Origin: Alteriqipengyuania abyssalis
GTDB taxonomy: Bacteria > Pseudomonadota > Alphaproteobacteria > Sphingomonadales > Sphingomonadaceae
Length of the DNA stretch: 64,000 nt
Assembly: GCF_019857185.1 (NCBI RefSeq)
Contig: NZ_JAHWXP010000001.1
Coordinates: forward strand, 682,001-746,000
Reading direction: 5' to 3'
Below the pieces are notes generated by a model. That model ran no database searches. It was not told the DNA's origin and worked only from the letters and a program-made list of their open reading frames with translations. The position numbers and the translations under genes are program-made. This document shows, one piece after another, positions 26,489 to 35,126 of the stretch (within the stretch, counting starts at the first letter, position 1; each line of letters starts with the position of its first letter).

Positions 26489-27853
26489 ATGGCCAAGCCG
26501 AAGAAACGCTATGTCTGTCAGGCATGTGGCGGTGTCTCGCCGCGCTGGCAGGGACAATGCCCGGACTGCGCGGAATGGAACACGCTGGTGGAGGATGCCC
26601 CCGCGACCGTTTTCAGTCTGAAGCACGACCTATCTGGCGGGGGGCGCAGGCTCGAATTCGTCTCGCTGAGCGATGCGGTGAAGCCGCCCGAGCGGGCGAC
26701 CACCGGCCTCAAGGAATTCGACCGCGCGCTGGGTGGCGGGCTGGTGCCCGGGGCCGCGATCCTGATCGGCGGCGATCCGGGGATCGGCAAGTCGACCCTG
26801 CTGCTGCAAACCGCGGGCGCGATCGCGCGCAAGGGCGGCGATGTCGTCTATGTCAGCGGGGAAGAGGCGTCGGCGCAGGTGCGCCTGCGGGCGGAGCGAT
26901 TGGGGCTGGCCGACGCGCCGGTCCGGCTCGCCTCGAGCACCAATGTGCGCGATATTCTGACAACGCTGGGCGGACATGACGAGGCGCCCGACCTGCTGGT
27001 CGTAGATTCTATTCAGACCATGTATTCGGACACGATCGAGGGTGCGCCGGGCACGGTCAGCCAGGTGCGCGGCTGCGCGTTCGAACTGATCCGCTACGCC
27101 AAGGAACGCGGCACCGCGCTGGTGCTGGTCGGCCACGTGACCAAGGACGGCAATATCGCTGGCCCCCGCGTGCTCGAACACATGGTCGACGTGGTGATGA
27201 GCTTCGAGGGCGAACGCAGCCACCAGTACCGCATCCTGCGCGCACTCAAGAACCGCTTCGGCGCGGTCGACGAGATCGGCGTGTTCGCGATGGCGACCGA
27301 GGGGCTGGAGGAGGTCGAGAATCCCTCCATGCTGTTCCTCTCCGGCCGCGACGCGCCGCTCGCGGGCAGCGCGGTGTTCCCCGCGATGGAGGGCACGCGG
27401 CCCGTGCTGGTCGAGATTCAGGCGCTGATCGTGCGGCTGCAATCGGGCGCGACCCCGCGCCGCGCGGTGGTGGGGTGGGACAATGGCCGCCTTGCGATGC
27501 TGCTGGCGGTGCTCGAATCGCGCTGCGGCCTCAACTTTAGCGCGGCGGAGGTCTATCTCAACGTCGCGGGCGGATACCGGCTGGCGGACCCTGCGGCGGA
27601 TCTGGCGGTGGCCGCAGCACTGGTCTCCGCGCTTGCCGACCGGCCCCTGAAGGATCGCTCGGTCTGGTTCGGTGAAGTCTCGCTCGCCGGCGAAATCCGC
27701 CCCGTCGCCCATGGCGGGTTGCGGCTGCGCGAGGCGGCCAAGCTCGGTTTTTCGAGCGCGCAGGGCCCTTTCATGGAAGAAAAGGCTTCACGCGGCATTC
27801 AATTCGACGGAATAAGGCAGCTATCGCAACTGGTGGATCGCGTGATGCGATAG
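26489..27853 (+). CDS. radA: DNA repair protein RadA
   Basis: 454 residues. The N-terminal zinc finger is YVCQACGGVSPRWQGQCPDC. The RecA-like core has Walker A in GGDPGIGKSTLLLQ and Walker B near LLVVDSIQTMYSD. The RadA-specific KNRFG motif is in RALKNRFGAVDEIGVF. The C-terminal LonC-like domain carries NVAGGYRLADPAADLAVAAA and WFGEVSLAGEIRPV. It drives branch migration in recombination. A strong ribosome-binding site AAGGAGGTGGC precedes ATG 26489, which lies right before the zinc finger. Confidence 0.96.
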   Translation: MAKPKKRYVCQACGGVSPRWQGQCPDCAEWNTLVEDAPATVFSLKHDLSGGGRRLEFVSLSDAVKPPERATTGLKEFDRALGGGLVPGAAILIGGDPGIGKSTLLLQTAGAIARKGGDVVYVSGEEASAQVRLRAERLGLADAPVRLASSTNVRDILTTLGGHDEAPDLLVVDSIQTMYSDTIEGAPGTVSQVRGCAFELIRYAKERGTALVLVGHVTKDGNIAGPRVLEHMVDVVMSFEGERSHQYRILRALKNRFGAVDEIGVFAMATEGLEEVENPSMLFLSGRDAPLAGSAVFPAMEGTRPVLVEIQALIVRLQSGATPRRAVVGWDNGRLAMLLAVLESRCGLNFSAAEVYLNVAGGYRLADPAADLAVAAALVSALADRPLKDRSVWFGEVSLAGEIRPVAHGGLRLREAAKLGFSSAQGPFMEEKASRGIQFDGIRQLSQLVDRVMR

Positions 27854-27878
27854 CAATGGCGTGCTAGGCTGAAATTCT

Positions 27879-28430
27879 ATGACCGGGTTCGACATCATCG
27901 TGCTGCTGATCGTCGCGGTGGCCGCTGCGGGCGGCTTCATGCGCGGCTTCGTTCAGGAAATGCTCTCGCTCGCCGCGTGGATTCTCGCGCTGCTTGCGAT
28001 CCGGCAGTTCCACACGCAGGTGCAGGCGCTGCTCGAACCGCAGGTCGGCTCGGCGACCACCGCCGCGATCGTCGCCTTCGCGCTGCTGCTGCTGATCCCC
28101 TTCGGCGCGGTCAAGCTGATCGCATCGATGGTCGGCACCAGAGCGCGCGATTCGCTGCTCGGCCCGCTCGACCGGGTGCTCGGCTTCGGTTTCGGCGCGG
28201 TGAAGGGCGCGATCATTGTGGTGATCGGCTTTGCGCTGCTGGTGCTCGGCTACGATACGGTCTGGGGCGAAGAGGGCCGCCCGAACTGGATCGTTACCGC
28301 GCGCACCTACCCCTCGATCAACGCGGGCAGCGAAGCGCTGGTCGGCTATATCCACGATCGCCGCGCCGAAGTGCGCCGGGCTCGGTCGGAGGATAGCGGC
28401 CCCGTGACCGCCGATACCGCCAGCCAGTGA
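27879..28430 (+). CDS. cvpA: CvpA family membrane protein
   Basis: 183 residues. Four membrane spans: about 4-23 (FDIIVLLIVAVAAAGGFMRG), 30-48, 63-86 (AAIVAFALLLLIPFGAVKLI) and 100-125 (FGFGAVKGAIIVVIGFALLV). The GFxRG start and VLGFGFGAVKGA are CvpA signatures. The tail is hydrophilic. Family members are linked to colicin V export and envelope stress; the mechanism is unclear. It is the first gene of a run cvpA, IscU-like, MFS, alr, and its stop overlaps the start of the next gene. Confidence 0.9.
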   Translation: MTGFDIIVLLIVAVAAAGGFMRGFVQEMLSLAAWILALLAIRQFHTQVQALLEPQVGSATTAAIVAFALLLLIPFGAVKLIASMVGTRARDSLLGPLDRVLGFGFGAVKGAIIVVIGFALLVLGYDTVWGEEGRPNWIVTARTYPSINAGSEALVGYIHDRRAEVRRARSEDSGPVTADTASQ

Positions 28431-28855
28431 CCAAGCTCTACACGCCCGAAATCCTCTCGCTCGCGGTCTCGCTGGCCGGTTATCCGCGCCTGTCCGCGCC
28501 CGATGCCAGCGCAGAAGTACGCTCGCGCACCTGCGGCGGCACGCTGACGCTCGACCTGGCGCTCGACGCCGAAGATCGGGTGGAGGCGCTGGGCTTGGCC
28601 GTATCGGCCTGCGCGATCGGGCAGGCGGCGGCGGCGGTGTTCGCGCAAGCGGCGCAGGGCCGCACGGCGGAAGACATGCTCGCCAGCCTCAAGGAAATCG
28701 AGGCATGGCTGGCGGATGAGAACGCACAGCTCCCAGACTGGCCGGGCTTCGCCGTGCTGGAACCCGCACGCGCCTTCCCCGGACGGCACGGCGCGATCCT
28801 GCTCCCCTGGCGAGCGGCGACAGACGCGCTTTGCAAGGCCGCGCAGCCGCGTTAG
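28427..28855 (+). CDS. IscU/NifU-like Fe-S scaffold-related protein, degenerate
   Basis: 142 residues from a GTG at 28427, overlapping the cvpA stop. The fold matches the NifU N-terminal domain: VRSRTCGGTLTLDLALD, then LGLAVSACAIGQAAAAVFAQ. Two of the three ligand cysteines of IscU are in place (Cys36 and Cys62). The third (IscU Cys106, in LHCSxLA) has no equivalent; the sequence there is AILLPWRAATDAL, with a lone Cys136 further on. The Asp after the first Cys is Gly here. Assembling a normal 2Fe-2S cluster as IscU does is therefore doubtful. Similar stand-alone genes occur across alphaproteobacteria. Confidence 0.7.
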   Translation: MTKLYTPEILSLAVSLAGYPRLSAPDASAEVRSRTCGGTLTLDLALDAEDRVEALGLAVSACAIGQAAAAVFAQAAQGRTAEDMLASLKEIEAWLADENAQLPDWPGFAVLEPARAFPGRHGAILLPWRAATDALCKAAQPR

Positions 28856-28889
28856 ACCAACTCCATAAAACGGAGGGGAAAATCGGAAT

Positions 28890-30524
28890 ATGAGCGCGTC
28901 CGCCGCAGCATCGGCCAACCGTGAGCCGACCGACAAGGAAATCCGGCTCGTCATCGCCGCCAGTTCGGCTGGGACGATCTTCGAATGGTACGATTTCTTC
29001 ATCTACGGCACGCTCGCCGGGCTGATCGGCGCGGCATTCTTCCCCAGCGGTAACGAGACCCTGCAGATCCTGCTGGTGTGGGCGGGCTTCGCGGTCGGCT
29101 TCGGCTTTCGTCCGCTGGGCGCGATCCTGTTCGGCTTTCTGGGCGACAAGCTGGGGCGCAAATATACCTTCCTCGTCACCGTGACCCTTATGGGCATCGC
29201 CACCGCCGGGGTCGGCCTGATCCCCGACGCGGCGACCATCGGGATTGCCGCACCGATCATCGTGATCGGCTTCCGCATCCTGCAGGGCCTCGCGCTGGGC
29301 GGCGAATATGGCGGTGCAGCGATCTATGTCGCGGAACACGCTCCGCCCGAAAAGCGCGGATTCTACACCAGCTTCATTCAGGCGAGCGTGGTCGGCGGCT
29401 TCGTGCTGTCGATCATCGTGGTGCTGACCTGTCGCTGGCTGATCCCGGCAGAGGACTTCGCCGCCTGGGGCTGGCGCGTGCCCTTCCTGCTGTCGATCAT
29501 CCTGCTCGCCATCTCGCTTTGGATGCGCCTCAAACTGTCCGAAAGCCCGGTGTTCAAGGCGATGAAGGAGGCAGGCGAGACCAGCGGCAATCCCTTCATC
29601 GAGAGCTTTACCTATCCGGGTAACAAGAAGCGCATCTTCGTCGCGCTCTTCGGCATCACCGGGGTGCTGACCACGATCTGGTACACCGCCTTCTTCAGCA
29701 GCCTGTCCTTCCTGCGCGGGCCGATGCGGGTGGACGAGAGCGTGGTCGAATGGATGCTGCTCGCAGGCGGGCTGATTTCGATGAGCTTCTATCTCGTCAT
29801 CGGCCGCTGGTCTGACAAAATCGGGCGCAAGCTGCCGATCATTCTGGGTGCCGGGCTGTCGCTCGCCCTGCTGTTCCCGGTCTTCTGGGGGATGGGCCAT
29901 CTCGCCAATCCGGGCCTCTCCGCCGCAGCCGAGCGGACGCCGGTGGTGGTGACCGGCCAGAACTGCACACCCGACCCCTTCGCCGAACTGTTCGGTCGCG
30001 AACAGACCGATTGCGGCAAGCTGCTCGACGCGCTGACTTCCAGCGGCGTGCGCTACGAGTTGCGTGAGGGCGGGGCGCTGGGGCTGTCCGTGGGCGGAGA
30101 GGCGCAGCCGCTCGACCCGGCCCTGTTCGCGCAAGGGCCAGCGCTGCGCGACGGCGTGCGCGAAGCCTTGACCGCCAAGGGCTTCGATTTCAGCACGCAG
30201 GTGCCGCCGATAGCGAATATCCTCGGCATTGTCGGCCTGCTGCTGGTGATGGGGATGCTCTCCGCGCTGACCTACGGATCGGTGGCGGCACTGCTGACCG
30301 AGATGTTTCCGCCGCAGATCCGCTATTCCTCGATGTCGATCCCCTATCACATCGGCGCGGGCTACCTCGGCGGGTTCCTGCCGCTGATCGCGGGGATCAT
30401 CGTCGCGCGCAGCGGGGATATCTACGCAGGCCTATGGTATACGTGGATCGTGGTCGCTTTCGGCCTGCTTGTCGCATGGTGGGGCTTGCCGAGCGGGCCG
30501 CCACGTGATTTCGGGGATGCGTGA
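28890..30524 (+). CDS. MFS transporter, MHS (metabolite:H+ symporter) family
   Basis: 544 residues, 12 membrane spans. MHS features: SSAGTIFEWYDFFIYGTLAG at the first span, GFRPLGAILFGFLGDKLGRK and RILQGLALGGEYGGAAIYVA. It should move an organic acid, osmolyte or sugar acid with protons. Between about residues 345 and 450, near spans 9-10, there is an extra non-membrane segment of about 100 residues (NCTPDPFAELFGREQTDCGK onward) with two Cys; in other MHS members the loop is short. Start ATG 28890 follows GGAGGGGAAAATC. The stop overlaps the GTG of alr. Confidence 0.88.
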   Translation: MSASAAASANREPTDKEIRLVIAASSAGTIFEWYDFFIYGTLAGLIGAAFFPSGNETLQILLVWAGFAVGFGFRPLGAILFGFLGDKLGRKYTFLVTVTLMGIATAGVGLIPDAATIGIAAPIIVIGFRILQGLALGGEYGGAAIYVAEHAPPEKRGFYTSFIQASVVGGFVLSIIVVLTCRWLIPAEDFAAWGWRVPFLLSIILLAISLWMRLKLSESPVFKAMKEAGETSGNPFIESFTYPGNKKRIFVALFGITGVLTTIWYTAFFSSLSFLRGPMRVDESVVEWMLLAGGLISMSFYLVIGRWSDKIGRKLPIILGAGLSLALLFPVFWGMGHLANPGLSAAAERTPVVVTGQNCTPDPFAELFGREQTDCGKLLDALTSSGVRYELREGGALGLSVGGEAQPLDPALFAQGPALRDGVREALTAKGFDFSTQVPPIANILGIVGLLLVMGMLSALTYGSVAALLTEMFPPQIRYSSMSIPYHIGAGYLGGFLPLIAGIIVARSGDIYAGLWYTWIVVAFGLLVAWWGLPSGPPRDFGDA

Positions 30525-31618
30525 ACACGCACCCGCAAACTCCGCCGCCCCGGACGCTCCGCCTCGCGATCGACACCACCGCACTGGCGCATAACTGGCG
30601 CGCGCTCGACAAGCTGTCGGGCACTGCGCGGGCGGGCGCGGCGGTCAAGGCGGATTGCTACGGTCTGGGTACGCACAATTGCGTGCCTGCGCTGGTCGAG
30701 GCAGGCGCGCGCGATTTCTTCGTCGCGCACTGGAGCGAGGTCGCCCCCGTGCTGGACCATGTCGCACCGCAGCAGGTCGCGGTGCTGCACGGCGTGATGA
30801 CCGGCGAGGAAGCACGCTATGCAATCGCGACCGGGGTGCGCCCGGTGATCAACTCGCTCCATCAGGCGAAGGTGTGGCTCGATGCCGGAGGGGCCACGTG
30901 CAACCTGATGGTCGATACCGGGATCAACCGGCTGGGCCTCGCCCCCACCGAGCTGAGCGACCCGCTGCTCGCCCGGCTCGATGTCGAGGTGCTGATGTCG
31001 CACCTGTCCTCGGCGGAAGAGCACTCGGCGGCCAATGGCCACCAGCTGGCCGCGTTCCGCGCCGCGCAGGCGCTGTTGCCGCACCGCGAAACGAGCCTTG
31101 CCAACAGCGCGGGGATTGCGCTGGGGCGCGATTATTCCTGCGACCTCACCCGTCCGGGCCTTGCGCTCTATGGCGGGGTGCCGACGCCCGATCTTGCCGG
31201 TCACATCCGCCAGGTCGCCTTCCCGCAGGCCGCGATCATCCATGTCCGCCGTCTCGAAGCGGGTGATGCGGTCGGCTACAACCGGGAATTCACCGCCAGC
31301 GGGCCGATGCGCGTCGGCACCGTCTCGCTCGGCTATGCCGACGGTTTCCTGCGCAGCTGGGGCGCGAAGGGTTTCCTGCGCCACCAGGGCCGCACGCTGC
31401 GCCTGCTGGGCAAGGTCTCTATGGACATGGTGGTGGTGGACCTTGCGGAGGCGCCCGATCTGGGCGTGGGTGACTGGCTCGACGTGCCGTACCACCTGCC
31501 CGATGCTGCGCAGCATTCCGGCCTGTCGCAGTATGAATTGCTGACCACGCTCGGCCACCGGTTCGAACGTAGCGTCAAGGCGCATTGCCCAAGCGATGCT
31601 GCAAATGCTAAGGCCTGA
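30521..31618 (+). CDS. alr: Alanine racemase
   Basis: 365 residues from GTG 30521, overlapping the MFS stop. AVKADCYGLGTHNC carries the PLP-binding Lys, and VSLGYADGFLRSWGAKG carries the catalytic Tyr of the second domain. LANSAGIALGRDYSCDLTRP and GGVPTPDLAGHI are further family motifs. It supplies D-alanine for peptidoglycan, fitting with the D,D-carboxypeptidase and lytic enzymes elsewhere in the window. The stop TGA overlaps an ATG at 31618, the upstream candidate start of phaR. Confidence 0.93.
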   Translation: MNTHPQTPPPRTLRLAIDTTALAHNWRALDKLSGTARAGAAVKADCYGLGTHNCVPALVEAGARDFFVAHWSEVAPVLDHVAPQQVAVLHGVMTGEEARYAIATGVRPVINSLHQAKVWLDAGGATCNLMVDTGINRLGLAPTELSDPLLARLDVEVLMSHLSSAEEHSAANGHQLAAFRAAQALLPHRETSLANSAGIALGRDYSCDLTRPGLALYGGVPTPDLAGHIRQVAFPQAAIIHVRRLEAGDAVGYNREFTASGPMRVGTVSLGYADGFLRSWGAKGFLRHQGRTLRLLGKVSMDMVVVDLAEAPDLGVGDWLDVPYHLPDAAQHSGLSQYELLTTLGHRFERSVKAHCPSDAANAKA

Positions 31619-31656
31619 TGCTGCGCAGCATTCAGTACTGGAGCCCGGCACTCTTC

Positions 31657-32226
31657 ATGCCTAACAAGAAATACACCGAGGGCGACACGATCGTCATCAA
31701 GAAATACGCCAACCGGCGACTCTACAACACCCATTCCTCAAGCTACATCACGCTCGAAGACCTGGCGAAGATGACCCGCGAGGGCCTGGAATTCACGGTC
31801 GTCGACGCGAAGAGCGGGGATGACATCACCCATTCCATCCTGACCCAGATCATCGTCGAGGAAGAGGCCAATGGCGAACACATCCTGCCGGTCAGCTTCC
31901 TGCGCGATCTGATCTCGATGTACGGCAATTCGATGCAGTCGATGATGCCCAGCTATCTCGAAGCGAGCATGGCCAATTTCCGCGCCAACCAGGCGAAGAT
32001 CGCCGAGGCTTGGCAGAGCGGCATGGCGGGCAATCCCTTCGCCAAGATGGCCGAGACCAACCTGGCGATGATGCGCGCCGCGACCGACGCCTTCACCGGG
32101 CAGGCCGGCGCAGGCAAGAAAGCACCGCGCGCCGAAAGCCCGTCGGACGAGACCGCGCAGGAACTCGCCTCGATGCGCGACCAGATGGCCGCGATGCAGA
32201 AAAAGCTCGACGAGCTGGGCAAGTAG
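31657..32226 (+). CDS. phaR: Polyhydroxyalkanoate synthesis repressor PhaR
   Basis: 189 residues from ATG 31657; an upstream in-frame ATG at 31618 would add 13 residues. TIVIKKYANRRLYNTHSSSY and ITLEDLAKMTREGLEFTVVD form the PHB/PHA accumulation regulator DNA-binding domain. The second part, ITHSILTQIIVEEEANGEHI, is the PhaR second domain. The C-terminus is a coiled coil (ELASMRDQMAAMQKKLDELG). It senses PHA granules and represses phasin and depolymerase genes. No PHA synthase is in the window. Confidence 0.9.
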   Translation: MPNKKYTEGDTIVIKKYANRRLYNTHSSSYITLEDLAKMTREGLEFTVVDAKSGDDITHSILTQIIVEEEANGEHILPVSFLRDLISMYGNSMQSMMPSYLEASMANFRANQAKIAEAWQSGMAGNPFAKMAETNLAMMRAATDAFTGQAGAGKKAPRAESPSDETAQELASMRDQMAAMQKKLDELGK

Positions 32227-32264
32227 CGCGACACCTGCCCGCTCAGCACGGGAAGGGATCGTTG

Positions 32265-32858
32265 ATGCGAGGAATATCGATGGCGATGGGCGCGCTGCTC
32301 ATCGTGGCAATGCCTGCCGGGCCAGTCGGCGCGCAGAACGACGGGCCGGTGATCCGCAACTACCAGATGGAGGGCGACCTCGAGAGCCCGAACGATATCG
32401 GCTGCATCCCGATCGATCAGGCAAGGCCCGCCTATAATCCGGTCGACCTCTACCGCGGCGCGGCCGCCTGTATCGCGCGCGAGGAGTGGGACGATGCGGC
32501 CAGGCTGTTTGCGCTGGGCGGGGTCTATGGCCGCTACGACATGCGCCGCGTGTCCGACCGGACAGCGCATCAGGCGGTGATGGTCGCGCAGATGAGCGCG
32601 TTCGGCGATCTCGAAGAGGCGCAACAGGCGAAGCTGTCCGAAACGGTCGGCCACATTGCCGACGATGCGGAGGAACTGGGCGCGCTGTGCAGTGCGATCG
32701 CCGCACTCGGCCCGCCGACCTATCAGCCGCGCTACATGTCGCGCCACGGGCTCGGCGCATTCATGGGCAACGAGGGGAGCGCCCCGGAGGGTTTCGACCC
32801 GCAGGCCACCTTCAAGGAAGTCATGACCGGCTTCCTCCACTGCCCGGCTGCCGAATAA
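32265..32858 (+). CDS. Exported protein of unknown family
   Basis: 197 residues from ATG 32265. Signal peptide MRGISMAMGALLIVAMPAGP ending in VGAQ. The mature part has a tetratricopeptide-like or Sel1-like flavour (NPVDLYRGAAACIAREEWDD, AARLFALGGVYGRYDM) and three Cys residues (GCIPID, AAACIA, ALCSA). It may be a periplasmic helper protein; no family is recognised. It lies between phaR and proS on the same strand. The ribosome-binding site GGGAAGGGATC precedes the start. Confidence 0.7.
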   Translation: MRGISMAMGALLIVAMPAGPVGAQNDGPVIRNYQMEGDLESPNDIGCIPIDQARPAYNPVDLYRGAAACIAREEWDDAARLFALGGVYGRYDMRRVSDRTAHQAVMVAQMSAFGDLEEAQQAKLSETVGHIADDAEELGALCSAIAALGPPTYQPRYMSRHGLGAFMGNEGSAPEGFDPQATFKEVMTGFLHCPAAE

Positions 32859-32942
32859 CGCCGGTCGAAGGCTTGGCGCGGACCGATGCCTCGCCTATCG
32901 AGCCTGCCCTACCGATCACGCAGTCAACAGGACGCCATCACC

Positions 32943-34487
32943 GTGCCCGCAATCCGTCACGCCCTTTCCGTCAAACGCGAAGACGATTTCGCCGCCTGGT
33001 ATCAGGCCGCCATTGCCGAAGGGCAGATGGCCGAGGAATCGGGCGTGCGCGGGTGCATGGTCATCAAGCCGTGGGGCTATGGCATCTGGGAACGCATCCA
33101 GCGCCTGCTCGACGACCGGATCAAGGCGACCGGGCACGACAACGCCTATTTCCCGCTGTTCATCCCGCTCTCCAATTTCGAGCGTGAGGCGGACCATGTC
33201 GAAGGTTTCGCCAAGGAAATGGCGGTCGTCACCCACCACCGCCTGATCGCGGACGGGAAGGGCGGGCTGATCCCCGATCCCGAGGCCAAGCTGGAAGAGC
33301 CGCTGGTGGTGCGGCCCACGTCGGAAACGATCATCGGCGACGCGATGGCGCGCTGGGTGCAGAGCTGGCGCGATCTGCCATTGAAGCTCAACCAGTGGGC
33401 CAACGTCGTCCGCTGGGAAATGCGCACACGCATGTTCCTGCGCACCAGCGAATTCCTCTGGCAGGAAGGGCACACCGCGCATGCCACGCCCGAAGAGGCG
33501 AAGGACCACACGCTGACCATGCTCGAAGTCTACCGCGCGATGGCCGAGGAAGACCTCGCGCTGCCGGTGATCGCGGGCGAAAAGCCCGAGCACGAGCGTT
33601 TTCCCGGCGCGGTCGAGACCTGGTCGATCGAGGCGATGATGCAGGACGGCAAGGCGCTGCAGGCGGGCACCAGCCACTACCTCGGCACAAATTTCGCCAA
33701 GGCATCGGGCATCAAGTATCAGGCGCAGGAAGGCGGCGAGCAGTTCGCACACACCACCAGCTGGGGCGTCTCCACCCGGCTGATCGGCGGCATCATCATG
33801 ACCCACGGCGACGATGACGGGCTGCGCGTGCCGCCCAAGCTCGCCCCGTGGCAGGTCGTGATCCTGCCGATGCTGCGCGGCAACGACGACGATGCCGCGC
33901 TGATCGAATATTGCGAAGGCCTGCGCGCCACGCTCGCCGGGCAGCAGGCGCTGGGCGAACCCGTCCGCGTGCTGCTCGACACCAAGCCCGGCAAGCCCGC
34001 GCAGAAGCGGTGGGACTGGGTGCGCAAGGGCGCGCCGGTGATCGTCGAGGTCGGCGGGCGCGACATGGAGAACGGCGTCGTCACGCTGATCCGCCGCGAC
34101 AATCTGTGGGATATGGAAACGGGCAAGCTCAACTCGCAGGCCCCGACCCGTGAGAGTGCGGGTGAGACGATTCCGGGCCTGCTCGGCGACATCCAGCAGT
34201 CGCTGTTTACCGAGGCTGCCGAACGCCGCGACGCGAATATCGCGACCGGGATCGACAGCTGGGACGGCGTTGTCGAGTTCTTCGCCAATAACGGCAAGTA
34301 TCCCGGCTGGGTCGAAGTACAGTGGGCCAAGCCGACCGGCGATGCGCTGGAGCAGGTGGTCGAGAAGCTGAAGGATCAGAAGCTGACCGTGCGCAACGTG
34401 CCGCGCGACGCGACGCCCGCAGACGGCACCTGCATCTTCACCGGCGAGCCTGCGGTCGAGCGGGTCTACGTCGCGCGGGCATACTGA
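32943..34487 (+). CDS. proS: Prolyl-tRNA synthetase, eukaryotic/archaeal type
   Basis: 514 residues from GTG 32943 (AGGA at about 10 bases upstream); ATG 32886 would add 19 residues with no similarity to known starts. Class II motifs: motif 2 in WANVVRWEMRTRMFLRTSEF and LWQEGHTAHATPEEA, motif 3 in LIGGIIMTHGDDDGLRVPPK. The sequence starts with the SVKREDDFAAWYQ type and lacks the bacterial editing insertion, so it is ProS type 3, as in eukaryotes and archaea and some alphaproteobacteria. It charges tRNA-Pro. The C-terminal anticodon part ends in CIFTGEPAVERVYVARAY. Confidence 0.93.
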   Translation: MPAIRHALSVKREDDFAAWYQAAIAEGQMAEESGVRGCMVIKPWGYGIWERIQRLLDDRIKATGHDNAYFPLFIPLSNFEREADHVEGFAKEMAVVTHHRLIADGKGGLIPDPEAKLEEPLVVRPTSETIIGDAMARWVQSWRDLPLKLNQWANVVRWEMRTRMFLRTSEFLWQEGHTAHATPEEAKDHTLTMLEVYRAMAEEDLALPVIAGEKPEHERFPGAVETWSIEAMMQDGKALQAGTSHYLGTNFAKASGIKYQAQEGGEQFAHTTSWGVSTRLIGGIIMTHGDDDGLRVPPKLAPWQVVILPMLRGNDDDAALIEYCEGLRATLAGQQALGEPVRVLLDTKPGKPAQKRWDWVRKGAPVIVEVGGRDMENGVVTLIRRDNLWDMETGKLNSQAPTRESAGETIPGLLGDIQQSLFTEAAERRDANIATGIDSWDGVVEFFANNGKYPGWVEVQWAKPTGDALEQVVEKLKDQKLTVRNVPRDATPADGTCIFTGEPAVERVYVARAY

Positions 34488-34506
34488 TCAGAGCGAGGGG
34501 GATTTC

Positions 34507-35043
34507 ATGGGCGAGGCACTCAGGCACGGGTTTGCGAACCTGACCAACTTTGCAGGCCGCGACAGCCGCTCGCTGTTCTGGTGGTGGGTGCTGCTGATTG
34601 CCGTCGTGGTCTTCGGCCTCAGCATGATCTCCGGCATCGTCTTTCTCGTCGGATCGATGGGCAGCGCGATGCAGGCCGGTGCAGTTGGCATCGAGCAGGA
34701 GCAGATTCAGGCAGACATGATGCGCTACATGGCTGGCAGCGCGGAAACGCAGGCGTGGATCGGGGTGGCAATCTCTCTGATCGGCCTGTTCCTGCTGATC
34801 GCCTCCTTCGTGCGCCGCCTGCGCGATGCGGGCCTGCCCGTGCTGATCGCGATCATCCCGGTGTTGACGACGGTTGTCGCCTCTTATGCGAATTTGGCTG
34901 GGGTGGACGCCTTGCGCGCCGCGATGACGACCGGAGATGCGCAATTGGTGAGAGAAAGCAGTTCCGGCCTCGGTCTGGTGGCCTATGCTGGCTATCTGGT
35001 GGTGATCGTGTGCGGGCTTATTCCGAGCAAGAACGCCAACTGA
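34507..35043 (+). CDS. DUF805 membrane protein
   Basis: 178 residues. DUF805 features: the FAGRDSRSLFWWWVLLIAVV segment at the first span, the basic loop SFVRRLRDAGLPVLIAIIPV, and four spans in total (about 25-50, 85-100, 107-125, 150-172). The loop between spans 1 and 2 is longer than usual and polar (GAVGIEQEQIQADMMRYM). Function is unknown. A purine-rich ribosome-binding site (GCGAGGGGGATTTC) precedes ATG 34507, 19 bases after the proS stop, so the two may be co-transcribed. Confidence 0.85.
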   Translation: MGEALRHGFANLTNFAGRDSRSLFWWWVLLIAVVVFGLSMISGIVFLVGSMGSAMQAGAVGIEQEQIQADMMRYMAGSAETQAWIGVAISLIGLFLLIASFVRRLRDAGLPVLIAIIPVLTTVVASYANLAGVDALRAAMTTGDAQLVRESSSGLGLVAYAGYLVVIVCGLIPSKNAN

Positions 35044-35126
35044 CCTCTATCGCATCGGCGATTGATCCGGGGGCAGGGTGCGTGTGCGGGATAGTACCGC
35101 CCCTCCCATGCGTTTAGAGCCATGAT

